Shown in pieces: positions 17,504-26,150 of a stretch of DNA of 61,496 bases (its first letter is position 1; the number at the start of each line of letters is the position of its first letter). Made by a program: the position numbers and the translations under genes. The DNA lies in contig DIPH01000016.1 of assembly GCA_002424045.1 (NCBI GenBank), forward strand, positions 133,189 to 194,684. Reading direction: 5' to 3'. The stretch comes from Firmicutes bacterium UBA5493 (GTDB lineage Bacteria > Bacillota > Limnochordia > Darwinibacteriales > Darwinibacteriaceae). The notes under the pieces are model-generated. The model saw nothing but the letters and a program-made list of their open reading frames with translations, made no database searches and was not told the origin of the DNA.

Positions 17504-18598
17504 ATGTTCACAAAGGGCGGCAAGGTTGATCTCTGGGCATTTATTGCAGTCATCATTCTACTAAGTTTGGGCTTAGTCATGGTTTTTAGTGCCTCATCCG
17601 TTATGGGGCTGGCCGATGCAGGAAACCCCTATTATTACGTACAAAGGCAGACGATTCTGGCTGTAGTGGGCCTGGCACTCATGTTTGTATTGATGAAAGT
17701 GGACTATCATATCTTTAAGCCTTTGGCCCTACCGGGCCTCGTTATTTCCTTCATTCTATTGGTTGCGGTGTTATTTGTGGGCACCGGCACCGGCGGAGCA
17801 ACACGCTGGATTCGCATCGCAGGTTTTAATCTGCAACCATCGGAAGTGGCGAAGTTGGTTATGATCAACTACGTGTCAGTTTATCTATCTACGAAGCGCG
17901 ACAAGGTCCGCAAGTTTTATTCGGGGCTACTCCCGATCTTGTTGATCACTGCTGCTCAATTTGGCTTGATCATGCTGGAACCAGATTTTGGTACTGGCGC
18001 GGCCCTTGTATTTACTGTCCTCGTTGTCCTTTTTGCCGGCGGTGTTCACCTCGGTCAGCTCACTTTTGTGGGGCTTTTGGCCGCACCGGCCATGACCTAT
18101 CTTTTGATGATGAAAGAGTATCGAGTTAGACGGCTCTTTGCCTTTCTCGATCCCTGGTCAGATCCTGCGGATACGGGGTGGAATGTGATTCAGTCGCTCT
18201 TAGCCATCGGTTCCGGTGGGCTCTTTGGTCTGGGCTTGGGCAAGAGTAAACAAAAGTTCTCTTATCTTCCTGAACATCATACGGACTTCATTTTTGCCAT
18301 CCTTTGTGAAGAACTAGGTTTTTTGGGCGGAGCTACTGTACTTGCTTTATACTTTGTCATAGCTTGGCGTGGGCTACGTATTGCCATGCGCGCCCCTGAT
18401 TTATATGGTACCCTATTAGCTATAGGAATCACTTCGATGATTGCATTTCAGGCTCTGCTCAATATTGGTGTGGTCACGGGTTCCTTGCCAGTAACCGGAA
18501 TTCCATTGCCCTTCATTAGTCATGGGGGCTCGTCTCTTCTCATGAGCTTAGCAGGTGTTGGCATCCTTCTCAACATTTCTAGACAGTGCGCAGACTAG
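17504..18598 (+). CDS. SEDS glycosyltransferase FtsW/SpoVE
   Basis: A polytopic SEDS-family peptidoglycan polymerase of 364 residues with about ten membrane helices. Characteristic segments are LVMVFSASS near the start, the large-loop LYFLPEHHTDFIF-like region (YLPEHHTDFIFAILCEELG) and PLPFISHGGSSLL near the end. Its partner is probably the class B PBP of this cluster. In spore formers the copy in this position is often SpoVE; sequence alone does not separate SpoVE from FtsW. The neighbouring murD and murG of the usual order are absent. Confidence 0.93.
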   Translation: MFTKGGKVDLWAFIAVIILLSLGLVMVFSASSVMGLADAGNPYYYVQRQTILAVVGLALMFVLMKVDYHIFKPLALPGLVISFILLVAVLFVGTGTGGATRWIRIAGFNLQPSEVAKLVMINYVSVYLSTKRDKVRKFYSGLLPILLITAAQFGLIMLEPDFGTGAALVFTVLVVLFAGGVHLGQLTFVGLLAAPAMTYLLMMKEYRVRRLFAFLDPWSDPADTGWNVIQSLLAIGSGGLFGLGLGKSKQKFSYLPEHHTDFIFAILCEELGFLGGATVLALYFVIAWRGLRIAMRAPDLYGTLLAIGITSMIAFQALLNIGVVTGSLPVTGIPLPFISHGGSSLLMSLAGVGILLNISRQCAD

Positions 18599-18668
18599 TA
18601 CGCTAGGTTTCACCCATTACCCCTTACCGCATAAGATGAACGGTAAAGTCAGGGGTAGAGGTGATACG

Positions 18669-19919
18669 ATGGGCAAGTTTTTGGTGGAAGGTCAGCGCAG
18701 TCTGAGTGGTAGGGTAAGCATCAACGGGGCAAAGAACTCTGCCCTCAAACTTATGGTGGCATCCCTTTTGGGTCAGGGAACGTTTGTGCTTGAAAATGTA
18801 CCGAAAATTACCGACGTGGATACTATGGCAGGCGTACTCAGGGCTTTGGGAGTAGGCGTTGAATTTGATTCTGGTCGTATGCAACTGGACGTATCAACCA
18901 TACAGGGACACACCCCTGAGGAGCTGGTCAAGTCCATGCGGGCCTCAGTTCAAGTAATGGGTCCCCTTTTGGCCAGACTCGGTAGGGTAGAGGTGGCAAG
19001 GCCCGGTGGATGCAATATCGGCAACAGGCCCTTAGACATTCATCTGGCAGGTTTTGAGCAGATGGGCGCAACCATTGAGGTAAAGGGCGATTTATTTGTG
19101 GCTCGAGCCCCGCGTTTACACGGCGCCGATATTACCTTTCGCTACCCCAGTGTGGGAGCCACGGAGAATATCATGATGGCGGCCACCATGGCCAAGGGCG
19201 AAACGGTAATCAGAAATGCAGCTCGTGAACCGGAGATTTTGGATATCCAAGAATTTCTCAACGGCATGGGAGCCAAAATCCAGGGTGCGGGCACCTCTGT
19301 TATCACCATTCAAGGTGTACGTGAATTGGGATCCACGAACTTTCAAGTGATACCCGACCGCATTGAGGCTGGCACGTATCTTCTAGCTTTCTTAATCACT
19401 GGCGGCAGTGGTAGTGTAGAAAATGTGATACCCAAGCATATAGGCCCTTTACTTCACCTAGTGTCGAAGATGGGGGCACAAGTCGAAATTGGGGAGCGTG
19501 AAGTCAGCATCGTATCTCCGGCCAGACTGAAGCCATTTCAGATTTCAACGGCGCCGTACCCCGGGTTTCCCACAGACTTGCAGCCACAAATGGTGGCAGT
19601 GGCAACCCAAGCCCAAGGAGAAAGCGGACTGGAAGAAGTGGTGTTTGACAGGCGTTTTGGATATACCGAGGAGCTGCGAAAATTGGGTGCCCGGATCAAA
19701 TCGAACAGTCACGCTGTGGTTATCGAGGGGCCCACAAACCTCCATGGAGCCAAGCTACTAGCTGGTGATTTGCGGGGTGGGGCGGCATTAGTTCTGGCAA
19801 CGTTAGCAGCCGGCGGACAGTCTACGATCTCTGGTGTTGAACATATTGACCGCGGTTATGAGGCGATGGAACAGAGGCTGCAGGGTCTTGGTGGCAAGAT
19901 TGTCAGATTTGAGGAGTGA
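18669..19919 (+). CDS. murA: UDP-GlcNAc 1-carboxyvinyltransferase MurA
   Basis: MurA catalyses the first committed step of peptidoglycan synthesis, moving enolpyruvate from PEP to UDP-GlcNAc, and is the fosfomycin target. NGAKNSALKLM at the N-terminus, and RPGGCNIGNRPLDIH with the catalytic cysteine (not the resistant Asp), identify it. The FPTDLQPQ segment is also typical. The length is 416 residues. ATG at 18669 follows AGAGGTGAT; the longer frame would run back into the SEDS gene without a better ribosome site. Confidence 0.96.
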   Translation: MGKFLVEGQRSLSGRVSINGAKNSALKLMVASLLGQGTFVLENVPKITDVDTMAGVLRALGVGVEFDSGRMQLDVSTIQGHTPEELVKSMRASVQVMGPLLARLGRVEVARPGGCNIGNRPLDIHLAGFEQMGATIEVKGDLFVARAPRLHGADITFRYPSVGATENIMMAATMAKGETVIRNAAREPEILDIQEFLNGMGAKIQGAGTSVITIQGVRELGSTNFQVIPDRIEAGTYLLAFLITGGSGSVENVIPKHIGPLLHLVSKMGAQVEIGEREVSIVSPARLKPFQISTAPYPGFPTDLQPQMVAVATQAQGESGLEEVVFDRRFGYTEELRKLGARIKSNSHAVVIEGPTNLHGAKLLAGDLRGGAALVLATLAAGGQSTISGVEHIDRGYEAMEQRLQGLGGKIVRFEE

Positions 19920-19931
19920 AGGAGGGGTAAT

Positions 19932-20615
19932 GTGACAAACGAGCTTTCCAGCGTCAAAAATGCCTTATCTGTTTTAGTACTGGCTCTAGTAATTGCCCTG
20001 TACTTATTTGCAAACTCCACATTCTTCGAAATGGACAAGATTGAGTGGACAGGCTTATCCTATCTCAGCGAAGATCAGCTCGATCTTTATGTGGATTTCC
20101 CTGTGACCAATGTCTGGCGTGTCGACACACGAGAGCTCGTTTCGGCATTAATGGAACATCCATGGGTAGAGACGGCCAAAGCAACATGGCGCTGGCCGAA
20201 TCGTGTTATTGTTAGCGTTCAGGAACGGACACCGATTGCTCAGATGCCAACTGCAGGCGGATGGGTCCTGCTGGATAGGGAAGGTGGTTTACTGCCATCG
20301 ACCCAGGCAGGTGTTATGTACTCCTTGCCGATTGTGACTGACCTTGACATAGCATCGTCTGAGCAACTCGTGGCTACGGCGAGGCTCATGTGTATGATCC
20401 CTGCCAAGTTACAAGGGTCCATTTCTGAGTGGAATGTTTCAAACCGCTCCTTCGTCACCCGCACGGGTATAGAGATCTTGATGGGACAACCTGTGGACTT
20501 GAACGAGAAATTTGTCCTGCTCGAGAAGATTCTTGATGATCTGAGTCTCCGCAACGAGCAAGCCAGGCGTATTGACCTTAGGGTACCAAAAAGTCCCGTG
20601 ATAAGTATTTTGTGA
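19932..20615 (+). CDS. ftsQ: Cell-division protein FtsQ/DivIB
   Basis: A bitopic septal protein of 227 residues. After a short cytoplasmic tail and one membrane helix (about residues 9-25) comes a POTRA domain (IEWTGLSYLSEDQL, then HPWVETAKATWRWPNRVIVSVQERTPIA), the hallmark of FtsQ/DivIB. GTG at 19932 has AAGGAGGGG upstream. It is placed between murA and ftsZ, as in many Firmicutes; ftsA is not present. Confidence 0.92.
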   Translation: MTNELSSVKNALSVLVLALVIALYLFANSTFFEMDKIEWTGLSYLSEDQLDLYVDFPVTNVWRVDTRELVSALMEHPWVETAKATWRWPNRVIVSVQERTPIAQMPTAGGWVLLDREGGLLPSTQAGVMYSLPIVTDLDIASSEQLVATARLMCMIPAKLQGSISEWNVSNRSFVTRTGIEILMGQPVDLNEKFVLLEKILDDLSLRNEQARRIDLRVPKSPVISIL

Positions 20616-20700
20616 TAATTATTCACAGGTTAAAGGGAAAAGCGGTCTGAGTGTGGAAAATAGGCATAATTGTAATCCGATGTTGAAGAAGGGGGATCCC

Positions 20701-21750
20701 ATGTTCGAATTTGATCTGGATAATGTTCAGTTTGCGGACATAAAGGTTATAGGTTGTGGCGGAGGAGGCAGTAATGCGGTTAACCGCATGATTGCTGCTG
20801 ACCTAAAAGGCATTGAATTCATTGCTCTGAATACAGACGCCCAGGCCCTGCAGTTGTCTGAAGCACATCAAAAGATACAGCTGGGGGAGAAACTGACTAA
20901 AGGCTTAGGGGCAGGTTCTGATCCTAGTGTAGGGCAACGTTCAGCTGAGGAGTCTAGAGAAGACATTTCCAATGCCCTTCAGGGAGCTGATATGGTGTTT
21001 ATCACCGCAGGCATGGGGGGCGGAACCGGAACTGGTGCTGCACCAGTTGTGGCCGAGGTGGCCAAGGAGCTGCACGCTCTCACTGTGGGAGTGGTTACAA
21101 AGCCCTTTTCCTTCGAAGGTCGCCGCCGCAAAGAGCAGGCTGAAAAAGGTATCGAGTTGCTTAAAAGCAAAGTAGACACGCTGATAACCATTCCTAACGA
21201 TCGTTTGCTGCAGGTTGTAGAAAAACGCACATCTATGTTGGAGGCCTTTAAGATAGCGGATGATGTGTTGCTCCAAGGAGTGCAGGGTATCTCAGATTTA
21301 ATTACTGTTCCTGGCTTGATTAACCTTGATTTTGCCGATGTTAGGGCCATTATGACCAATGCCGGATCGGCCCTCATGGGTATTGGCCAAGCCTCTGGAG
21401 AAGACCGAGCCATCAAAGCCGCGGAGCAGGCTATTTCCAGCCCCTTACTAGAAGCATCGATTGAAGGAGCCAAGGGAATTTTGCTGAGTCTTACCGGGAG
21501 TTCCAACCTAGGCCTGTTTGAAGTGAACGAGGCTGCAGAAATTGTTTCCCGGGCAGCGGATGCAGATGCAAACGTGATCTTTGGTGCCGTTATTGATGAA
21601 AGTCTTGGAGACACCCTTCGTGTCACGGTGATTGCCACCGGGTTTGATGTTCCTAAGGCGAAAGAGAGCTTCAAAATCACCAAAGAGCTCGACATTCGCC
21701 CCTTCACGGATAACTCACTGGAAATTCCAGCATTTCTCCGTCGGAAATAG
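20701..21750 (+). CDS. ftsZ: Cell-division GTPase FtsZ
   Basis: The tubulin-like protein that forms the Z ring. GGGGSNAVNRM, the GTP signature GGGTGTGAAPVVAE, and the T7 region are intact. The C-terminal linker is very short and ends with the conserved peptide IPAFLRRK that binds FtsZ partners. The protein is 349 residues. ATG at 20701 follows AGAAGGGGG and gives the usual N-terminus; an upstream in-frame start at 20653 adds 16 unlikely residues. FtsA is missing, so membrane tethering probably relies on another protein such as SepF. Confidence 0.98.
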   Translation: MFEFDLDNVQFADIKVIGCGGGGSNAVNRMIAADLKGIEFIALNTDAQALQLSEAHQKIQLGEKLTKGLGAGSDPSVGQRSAEESREDISNALQGADMVFITAGMGGGTGTGAAPVVAEVAKELHALTVGVVTKPFSFEGRRRKEQAEKGIELLKSKVDTLITIPNDRLLQVVEKRTSMLEAFKIADDVLLQGVQGISDLITVPGLINLDFADVRAIMTNAGSALMGIGQASGEDRAIKAAEQAISSPLLEASIEGAKGILLSLTGSSNLGLFEVNEAAEIVSRAADADANVIFGAVIDESLGDTLRVTVIATGFDVPKAKESFKITKELDIRPFTDNSLEIPAFLRRK

Positions 21751-21799
21751 GGTGAGGTGGGATTGTTTTCGAGCAACATCGGATTAAGAACCAGATAAC

Positions 21800-21832
21800 A
21801 AGAGCCTCAAGGGCTACCCCTGAGGCTCTTTG
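21800..21832. terminator. Bidirectional hairpin between ftsZ and sigE
   Basis: AAGAGCCTCA pairs with TGAGGCTCTT around an inner GGG/CCC. T-runs are short on both strands. It lies between the convergent ftsZ and sigE genes. Confidence 0.7.
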
Positions 21833-21847
21833 CGCGCCAAAATCCAC

Positions 21848-22576
21848 TCATTCCATTCTTTGCATTTCCCGTCGGAGCTTTTTTAGGATTTTCTTCTCTA
21901 GGCGGGAAATGTAGGATTGGGAGATGCCCAGAAGATCCGCCACTTCCCTTTGGGTTCTCTCTTTCTCACCTCTTAGTCCAAAACGCAACTCCATAATCCT
22001 TTTTTCACGCCCTGTTAGCTGCTGTAAAGCAGTGGTTAACAGGGCTTTGTCGACTTCCTTTTCGATGTGTACAATGACGTCACTCTCGTTGCCAACCACA
22101 TCCGCTAACACCAGCTCATTTCCATCCCAGTCCACGTTAAGGGGCTCGTCAAAGGACACTTCGGCTTTGAGTTTGCTCGTTCTACGTAGATACATCAGAA
22201 TTTCGTTTTCTATGCAGCGGGAGGCATAGGTGGCCAGCTTAATATTCTTGCTTGGGTCAAAGGTGTTGACGGCTTTAATTAAGCCGATGGTGCCGATGGA
22301 GACAAGGTCTTCAATGGAAATACCAGTGTTTTCAAATTTGCGGGCGATGTAGACCACAAGGCGTAGGTTGCGTTCGATTAGTGGCGTTCTCACCAACAGA
22401 TCGCCGGCCTGCAAACGCACTAGAAGAGCCTGCTCCTCCTCGGTTGATAAGGGAGGGGGTAAGACTTCATTGCTGCCTACGTAGTAGACTCTTGGACTTA
22501 ACCGTAATCGATGTAAAAGGTCAATGATCCGTAGGCGAAGGCGAAGACTAAATGTCTGCAGACGTAGTTTTGGCAT
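21848..22576 (-). CDS. sigE: Mother-cell sigma factor pro-sigma-E
   Basis: The early mother-cell sigma factor of sporulation. The first 28 or so residues form a basic, amphipathic pro-sequence before VYYVGSNEVLPPPLS, as in B. subtilis pro-sigma-E, which is cut by SpoIIGA. Region 2 (RNLRLVVYIARKFENTGISIEDLVSIG) and region 4 (TQREVADLLGISQSYISRLEKKILKKL) are highly conserved. It has 242 residues and overlaps the end of spoIIGA by 29 bases, so the two are co-translated. The pair is inverted relative to ftsZ and sigG. Confidence 0.97.
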   Translation of the reverse strand: MPKLRLQTFSLRLRLRIIDLLHRLRLSPRVYYVGSNEVLPPPLSTEEEQALLVRLQAGDLLVRTPLIERNLRLVVYIARKFENTGISIEDLVSIGTIGLIKAVNTFDPSKNIKLATYASRCIENEILMYLRRTSKLKAEVSFDEPLNVDWDGNELVLADVVGNESDVIVHIEKEVDKALLTTALQQLTGREKRIMELRFGLRGEKERTQREVADLLGISQSYISRLEKKILKKLRREMQRME

Positions 22577-23504
22577 TCGTCTCTCCTCCTTCCACGGCTA
22601 AGGCGCTTTCCACTAGAATTGGGGGCACGAGGGCCATATATTCGCCATCAGGGTCTAAGCTATAGGGATGCACTGCAATCGTTGGTTGCGCATGCCCTGG
22701 CACGGGATTCCCTCCGATTCTTACTTCATCTGGCCTGAAACCTATCAAAAGCCCGTTGTTCTTCCCAATGGAGCTAAAGGGGATGAGGCGGAGGCGAGTC
22801 TGCCAGGCTCTGATTTCCCCTAGTTGATCGATGGCCGCAAGTTTACCTTCACCAAGGTCGATAATGATTTTTGTCAGCTCCGATGGCAGTAAATTAGTCA
22901 ACACACTTTTGTCTACGATGATGACCGATTGTCTGTTCAGGGGATCCTTAAGGTGGTTGCCCGTATCAACTAAAGCGGTTGTATGCACTTGAATTCCATC
23001 ACACAGAATCTCCACTGGTACTCGATAGACTCTGTTCGCGATTGTCTCATGCACCACTCCCCACCCTACTTCAGCAATCAGCAAAATGGCCAAGATAGAG
23101 ACGACAGTACCGACAGCGAATTGGGGCGAAGTGGGCCCACCAAAAACATAGGCGCTAGCCATTCCCACTCCAGCGGCCACAAATCCAATAGCGTAAAAAT
23201 GTCCTGCCACGGACAATAGGAGCTTCCAAGTCACAGGGTAAAAGGCGACAAAGATCATGGCCAATGATACCAAAATCACAAGAGGTAGAAAACGTAGGAG
23301 GCCATAAAAAGGCATCAAACCTAGACCCGCTAGGAGGTAGAGGAGATAGTGAAACGTTCCAACCAATGAACCTAGACTTAAGCGTGACGGTTTTGTCGGG
23401 GTGTGAGTGATTGTTGCTGTAGCCCACAGTAGCAGGTACTCAAAGATAAAGTTACAGCCTAGACGTAACAGCCATACATCAACGTATAGCGTGTATTCGG
23501 GCAT
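22548..23504 (-). CDS. spoIIGA: Sporulation sigma-E processing protease SpoIIGA
   Basis: A membrane aspartic protease that removes the pro-sequence of sigma-E after a SpoIIR signal from the forespore. Five or so membrane helices occupy the first 160 residues; the cytoplasmic catalytic half carries ALVDTGNHLKDP with the active aspartate. The 318-residue length is normal. The start has AAAGGAGGGCG upstream. It lies divergently from sigG across a 257-base region. Confidence 0.95.
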   Translation of the reverse strand: MPEYTLYVDVWLLRLGCNFIFEYLLLWATATITHTPTKPSRLSLGSLVGTFHYLLYLLAGLGLMPFYGLLRFLPLVILVSLAMIFVAFYPVTWKLLLSVAGHFYAIGFVAAGVGMASAYVFGGPTSPQFAVGTVVSILAILLIAEVGWGVVHETIANRVYRVPVEILCDGIQVHTTALVDTGNHLKDPLNRQSVIIVDKSVLTNLLPSELTKIIIDLGEGKLAAIDQLGEIRAWQTRLRLIPFSSIGKNNGLLIGFRPDEVRIGGNPVPGHAQPTIAVHPYSLDPDGEYMALVPPILVESALAVEGGETNAKTTSADI

Positions 23505-23529
23505 ACGCTTCGCCCTCCTTTAAGTGGAT

Positions 23530-23594
23530 GTTTCGTGAAATGTTTCGTTATACGAAACTCGAAACTCCAAAGTGATTTGCAAAGCAAAATCACC
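23530..23594. promoter_or_regulatory. Nested palindrome in the spoIIGA-sigG region
   Basis: GTTTCGT-TAT-ACGAAAC (23542-23558) is a perfect 7-bp inverted repeat. A further GTTTCG 12 bases to the left (23530) and a CGAAAC 2 bases to the right (23560) flank it. A second inverted repeat, GTGATTT/AAATCAC, follows at 23572-23594. On the minus strand the inner element contains TATAAC, a possible spoIIGA -10. The TTCGTGA and TTCGTTA elements are one base from a Spo0A box (TTCGNCA), so Spo0A control is possible but unproven. Confidence 0.5.
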
Positions 23595-23696
23595 AAGGGT
23601 ATTTATGGCAGAATATTAGCGGAACACCTAGTGAATTCCTCCTTTGTAGCTTAAAGTACTCCCACTATTTCCAATAAGAGGTTGCTGGACAAAATG

Positions 23697-23726
23697 GAAT
23701 AGATCAACTCTAAGGTGGCAATACTG
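23697..23726 (+). promoter_or_regulatory. Sigma-F/sigma-G promoter of sigG-spoIIR
   Basis: GAATA (23697-23701), a 15-base spacer and GGCAATACTG (23717-23726) match the forespore consensus GMATR and GGNNANAMTR at every defined position. The sigG start is 35 bases downstream. Confidence 0.88.
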
Positions 23727-23761
23727 AACTTTGTAATCGGCATTTTGGGGAGGAGATCGAA

Positions 23762-24538
23762 GTGAACAAAGTGGAAATTTGTGGCGTTAATACCGCAAAA
23801 TTGCCAGTTCTACCCAATCGAAAGATGCGTGAGTTGTTGGTGAAAATCCAAAATGGTGATGAGCAGGCTCGGGATGAAATGGTCCAGGGAAATTTGCGTT
23901 TGGTACTTAGTGTCATTCAAAGGTTCAATAATCGCGGCGAATATGTAGACGACTTGTTTCAGGTAGGATGTATCGGACTTATGAAAGCCATCGACAATTT
24001 TGATCTTAGTCAGAACGTCAAGTTTTCTACCTATGCAGTACCAATGATCATCGGCGAGATCAGAAGGTATCTGCGAGACAATAATCCCATTCGGGTGAGC
24101 CGTTCTCTGCGGGACATTGCCTACAAGGCCTTACAGACAAGGGATAGCCTGGCAAATCGTTATTCCCAGGAGCCTTCCTTAGCACAGATTGCGGAAGAAC
24201 TTCAAATTCCCAGAGAGGACATTGTATTTGCACTCGACGCAATTCAAGATCCCATTTCCCTTTTTGAACCTATCTATAACGATGGGGGTGACCCGATCTT
24301 TGTCCTTGATCAAATCAGTGATGACAAGAACACAGAGCGGCATCTCATCGAAGGAGTCAGCATCAAAGAAGGGATGACGCACTTAGGGGATAGAGAGCGC
24401 CTTATTTTAACCATGCGGTTCTATGAAGGAAGAACCCAGATGGAGGTCGCGGAAGAGATTGGCATTTCCCAAGCTCAGGTATCACGATTAGAAAAGGCTG
24501 CTTTGAAGCACTTGCGCAAATATATGGCTACATCATAA
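23762..24538 (+). CDS. sigG: Forespore sigma factor sigma-G
   Basis: Late forespore sigma factor. The segment KVEICGVNTAKLPVL at the N-terminus and long runs around NLRLVLSVIQRFNNRGEYVDDLFQVG and DNNPIRVSRSLRDIAYKAL are nearly those of B. subtilis sigma-G. Region 4 ends with QMEVAEEIGISQAQVSRLEKAALKHL. It is 258 residues and starts at GTG after GGGGAGGAG. A forespore promoter precedes it and spoIIR follows after 17 bases. Confidence 0.97.
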   Translation: MNKVEICGVNTAKLPVLPNRKMRELLVKIQNGDEQARDEMVQGNLRLVLSVIQRFNNRGEYVDDLFQVGCIGLMKAIDNFDLSQNVKFSTYAVPMIIGEIRRYLRDNNPIRVSRSLRDIAYKALQTRDSLANRYSQEPSLAQIAEELQIPREDIVFALDAIQDPISLFEPIYNDGGDPIFVLDQISDDKNTERHLIEGVSIKEGMTHLGDRERLILTMRFYEGRTQMEVAEEIGISQAQVSRLEKAALKHLRKYMATS

Positions 24539-24555
24539 ATAAAGGGGGAGAGTGT

Positions 24556-25221
24556 ATGTTTCGAAATTCTTTGAAAGCTCGTTTTACTGTGTGCATAGCT
24601 ATTTTGTGCGCTGGCGTTACTCTCGGTCTTATCTTGCTTGCTGCGGAAAGCCACCTGAGCTCTGATAAAGCGTATGCCGAGAATCTGATTCGTCTTCATG
24701 TTATAGCTAACAGCAATTCGCCCCAAGATCAAGATCTCAAGCTGATAGTGCGGGATGCGGTCTTACAAGAAGCGGAACGAATATTGAAGGAAACTGGCGA
24801 TAAGCAAGAGGCCTACTTGCTCCTTCGGGAGAATGAGGCGCGACTTGAGAGCAGGGCACAAGAGGTGGTCAATTCTGAAGGGTTTACATATCCTGTAGCG
24901 GTGAAAATGGGGCAGTTCGTGTTTCCCTATAGACAATATGGGTCTATGGCTCTTCCAGAAGGGTGGTATGATGCAGTCCGGATTGAAATTGGCGCTGCGG
25001 CTGGTGATAACTGGTGGTGTATTCTCTTCCCACCATTGTGTCTAGCAGACTTAGAGGGGGCCGACAAAGACCTTGTCACGATTGAACAAGACGGTTCCTC
25101 AGGTAGTAAACTGGTCTTCCGCTTGAAACTCTGGGAGCACGTTTCAGAAACCCGATACGCCCAGGCACTTCAAAAGTGGTGGCAAGCATCTGCTGCTGGT
25201 TTTCCTACCCTCTCCAATTGA
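24556..25221 (+). CDS. spoIIR: Stage II sporulation signal protein SpoIIR
   Basis: SpoIIR is made in the forespore under sigma-F, secreted into the intermembrane space and triggers SpoIIGA to process pro-sigma-E. A signal or anchor helix at about residues 10-28 is followed by the signature LIRLHVIANSNSPQDQDLKLIVRDAV and later AVKMGQFVFPYRQYG and WWCILFPPLCLAD. The 221-residue length is usual. It is 17 bases after sigG, so it is very probably expressed from the same forespore promoter. Confidence 0.95.
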   Translation: MFRNSLKARFTVCIAILCAGVTLGLILLAAESHLSSDKAYAENLIRLHVIANSNSPQDQDLKLIVRDAVLQEAERILKETGDKQEAYLLLRENEARLESRAQEVVNSEGFTYPVAVKMGQFVFPYRQYGSMALPEGWYDAVRIEIGAAAGDNWWCILFPPLCLADLEGADKDLVTIEQDGSSGSKLVFRLKLWEHVSETRYAQALQKWWQASAAGFPTLSN

Positions 25222-25242
25222 AGAGTTGAAGCTGAAACATTG

Positions 25243-25267
25243 ACGGCCCTAGGCCGTTTCTTTTTTG
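25243..25267 (+). terminator. Terminator after spoIIR
   Basis: ACGGCC-CTA-GGCCGT is followed by TTTCTTTTTT. Confidence 0.9.
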
Positions 25268-25307
25268 CTTGTGACGCATATAGTAGTTAGGACTGGAGGT
25301 TGGCGCC

Positions 25308-25562
25308 ATGACAATGATGAAGACTTCCGATTTGCGTAAGCGCGATGTGATTAATATGGAGGAAGGTCGGTATTTAGGGAGTGTCTGTGATCTGGACCTA
25401 GATCCAGATAGCGGTCGCATAATTGCGTTGATCGTGGATGAAGTCAGGCCATTCAGATTCTTTTGGGGAAGTAGGCATGCTGACTTGGAGATTCCTTGGA
25501 AAGATGTGGTTCTGGTTGGGGCTGATGTTGTCCTAGTGAAAAACAGAACATGGAAACACTGA
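25308..25562 (+). CDS. YlmC/YmxH-family PRC-barrel protein
   Basis: An 84-residue protein of the PRC-barrel YlmC/YmxH family, common beside sigG and nrdR in spore formers. The barrel core is seen in DVINMEEGRYLGSVCDLDLDPDSGRIIALIV and the end in IPWKDVVLVGADVVLV. The ATG follows ACTGGAGG. Function is unknown; a structural or regulatory role in sporulation is suggested by context only. Confidence 0.9.
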   Translation: MTMMKTSDLRKRDVINMEEGRYLGSVCDLDLDPDSGRIIALIVDEVRPFRFFWGSRHADLEIPWKDVVLVGADVVLVKNRTWKH

Positions 25563-25626
25563 CAGTTTTATTGTATAATGTTCATGAGTGTAATCTATTT
25601 GGTGGTTTCCAGAGAGGTTGGGGTCA

Positions 25627-26082
25627 ATGCGTTGCCCTTTTTGCTTACATTTGGACAGTAAGGTTTTGGATTCGAGACAGACCGAGGAGGGTGCCTCCAT
25701 TCGGCGTAGACGAGAGTGTGCCGCTTGTCATAAGCGTTTTACTACATACGAACGTCTTGATGAGATGCCTTTTTTAGTGATCAAGAAAGATGGTGGCCGG
25801 GAGGCATTTTCGCGCGCTAAAATACTCAATGGTATCCTAAGGGCATGCGAGAAACGGCCCATATCCTTGGAAACGATAGAAGAAATGGTCGATGACATCG
25901 AGCGCGAAGTTCGCTCGGGACAGGAGAGGGAAGTTGCCTCGGAGTTTATAGGAGAGCTTGTAATGGACAAGCTTCGCGAATTGGATGATGTCGCCTATGT
26001 GCGCTTCGCCTCTGTTTATCGCCAGTTTAAGGATATTGATCGCTTTATTGAAGAGCTGCAGCAGTTGCGTAGAGATAAATAG
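25627..26082 (+). CDS. nrdR: Ribonucleotide reductase repressor NrdR
   Basis: NrdR represses ribonucleotide reductase genes in response to ATP and dATP. A four-cysteine zinc ribbon (MRCPFC and CAACHKRFTTYER) is followed by the ATP-cone (VIKKDGGREAFSRAKILNGILRACEKRPIS). The protein is 151 residues, as usual. The start at the ATG giving MRCPFC matches the family, with AGAGAGGTTGGGG upstream. No reductase gene lies in the window. Confidence 0.96.
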   Translation: MRCPFCLHLDSKVLDSRQTEEGASIRRRRECAACHKRFTTYERLDEMPFLVIKKDGGREAFSRAKILNGILRACEKRPISLETIEEMVDDIEREVRSGQEREVASEFIGELVMDKLRELDDVAYVRFASVYRQFKDIDRFIEELQQLRRDK

Positions 26083-26150
26083 TCATGTGTTGCGTAGAGA
26101 AGTAGGGTTTGGTCAAGACACGTAGAAGATTGGAGTAAAGAGGTGGCGTT

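Noticed and set aside
20616..20700. Separate ftsZ promoter
   Set aside because: No convincing -35/-10 pair for sigma-A or sigma-H in this gap.
20979..21779. Long open frame opposite ftsZ (266 codons)
   Set aside because: It mirrors the strongly conserved ftsZ, has no ribosome site and gives a low-complexity translation.
25255..25284. Sigma-E promoter before the ylmC-type gene
   Set aside because: CATATAGT matches the -10, but no -35 element lies 13-15 bases upstream.
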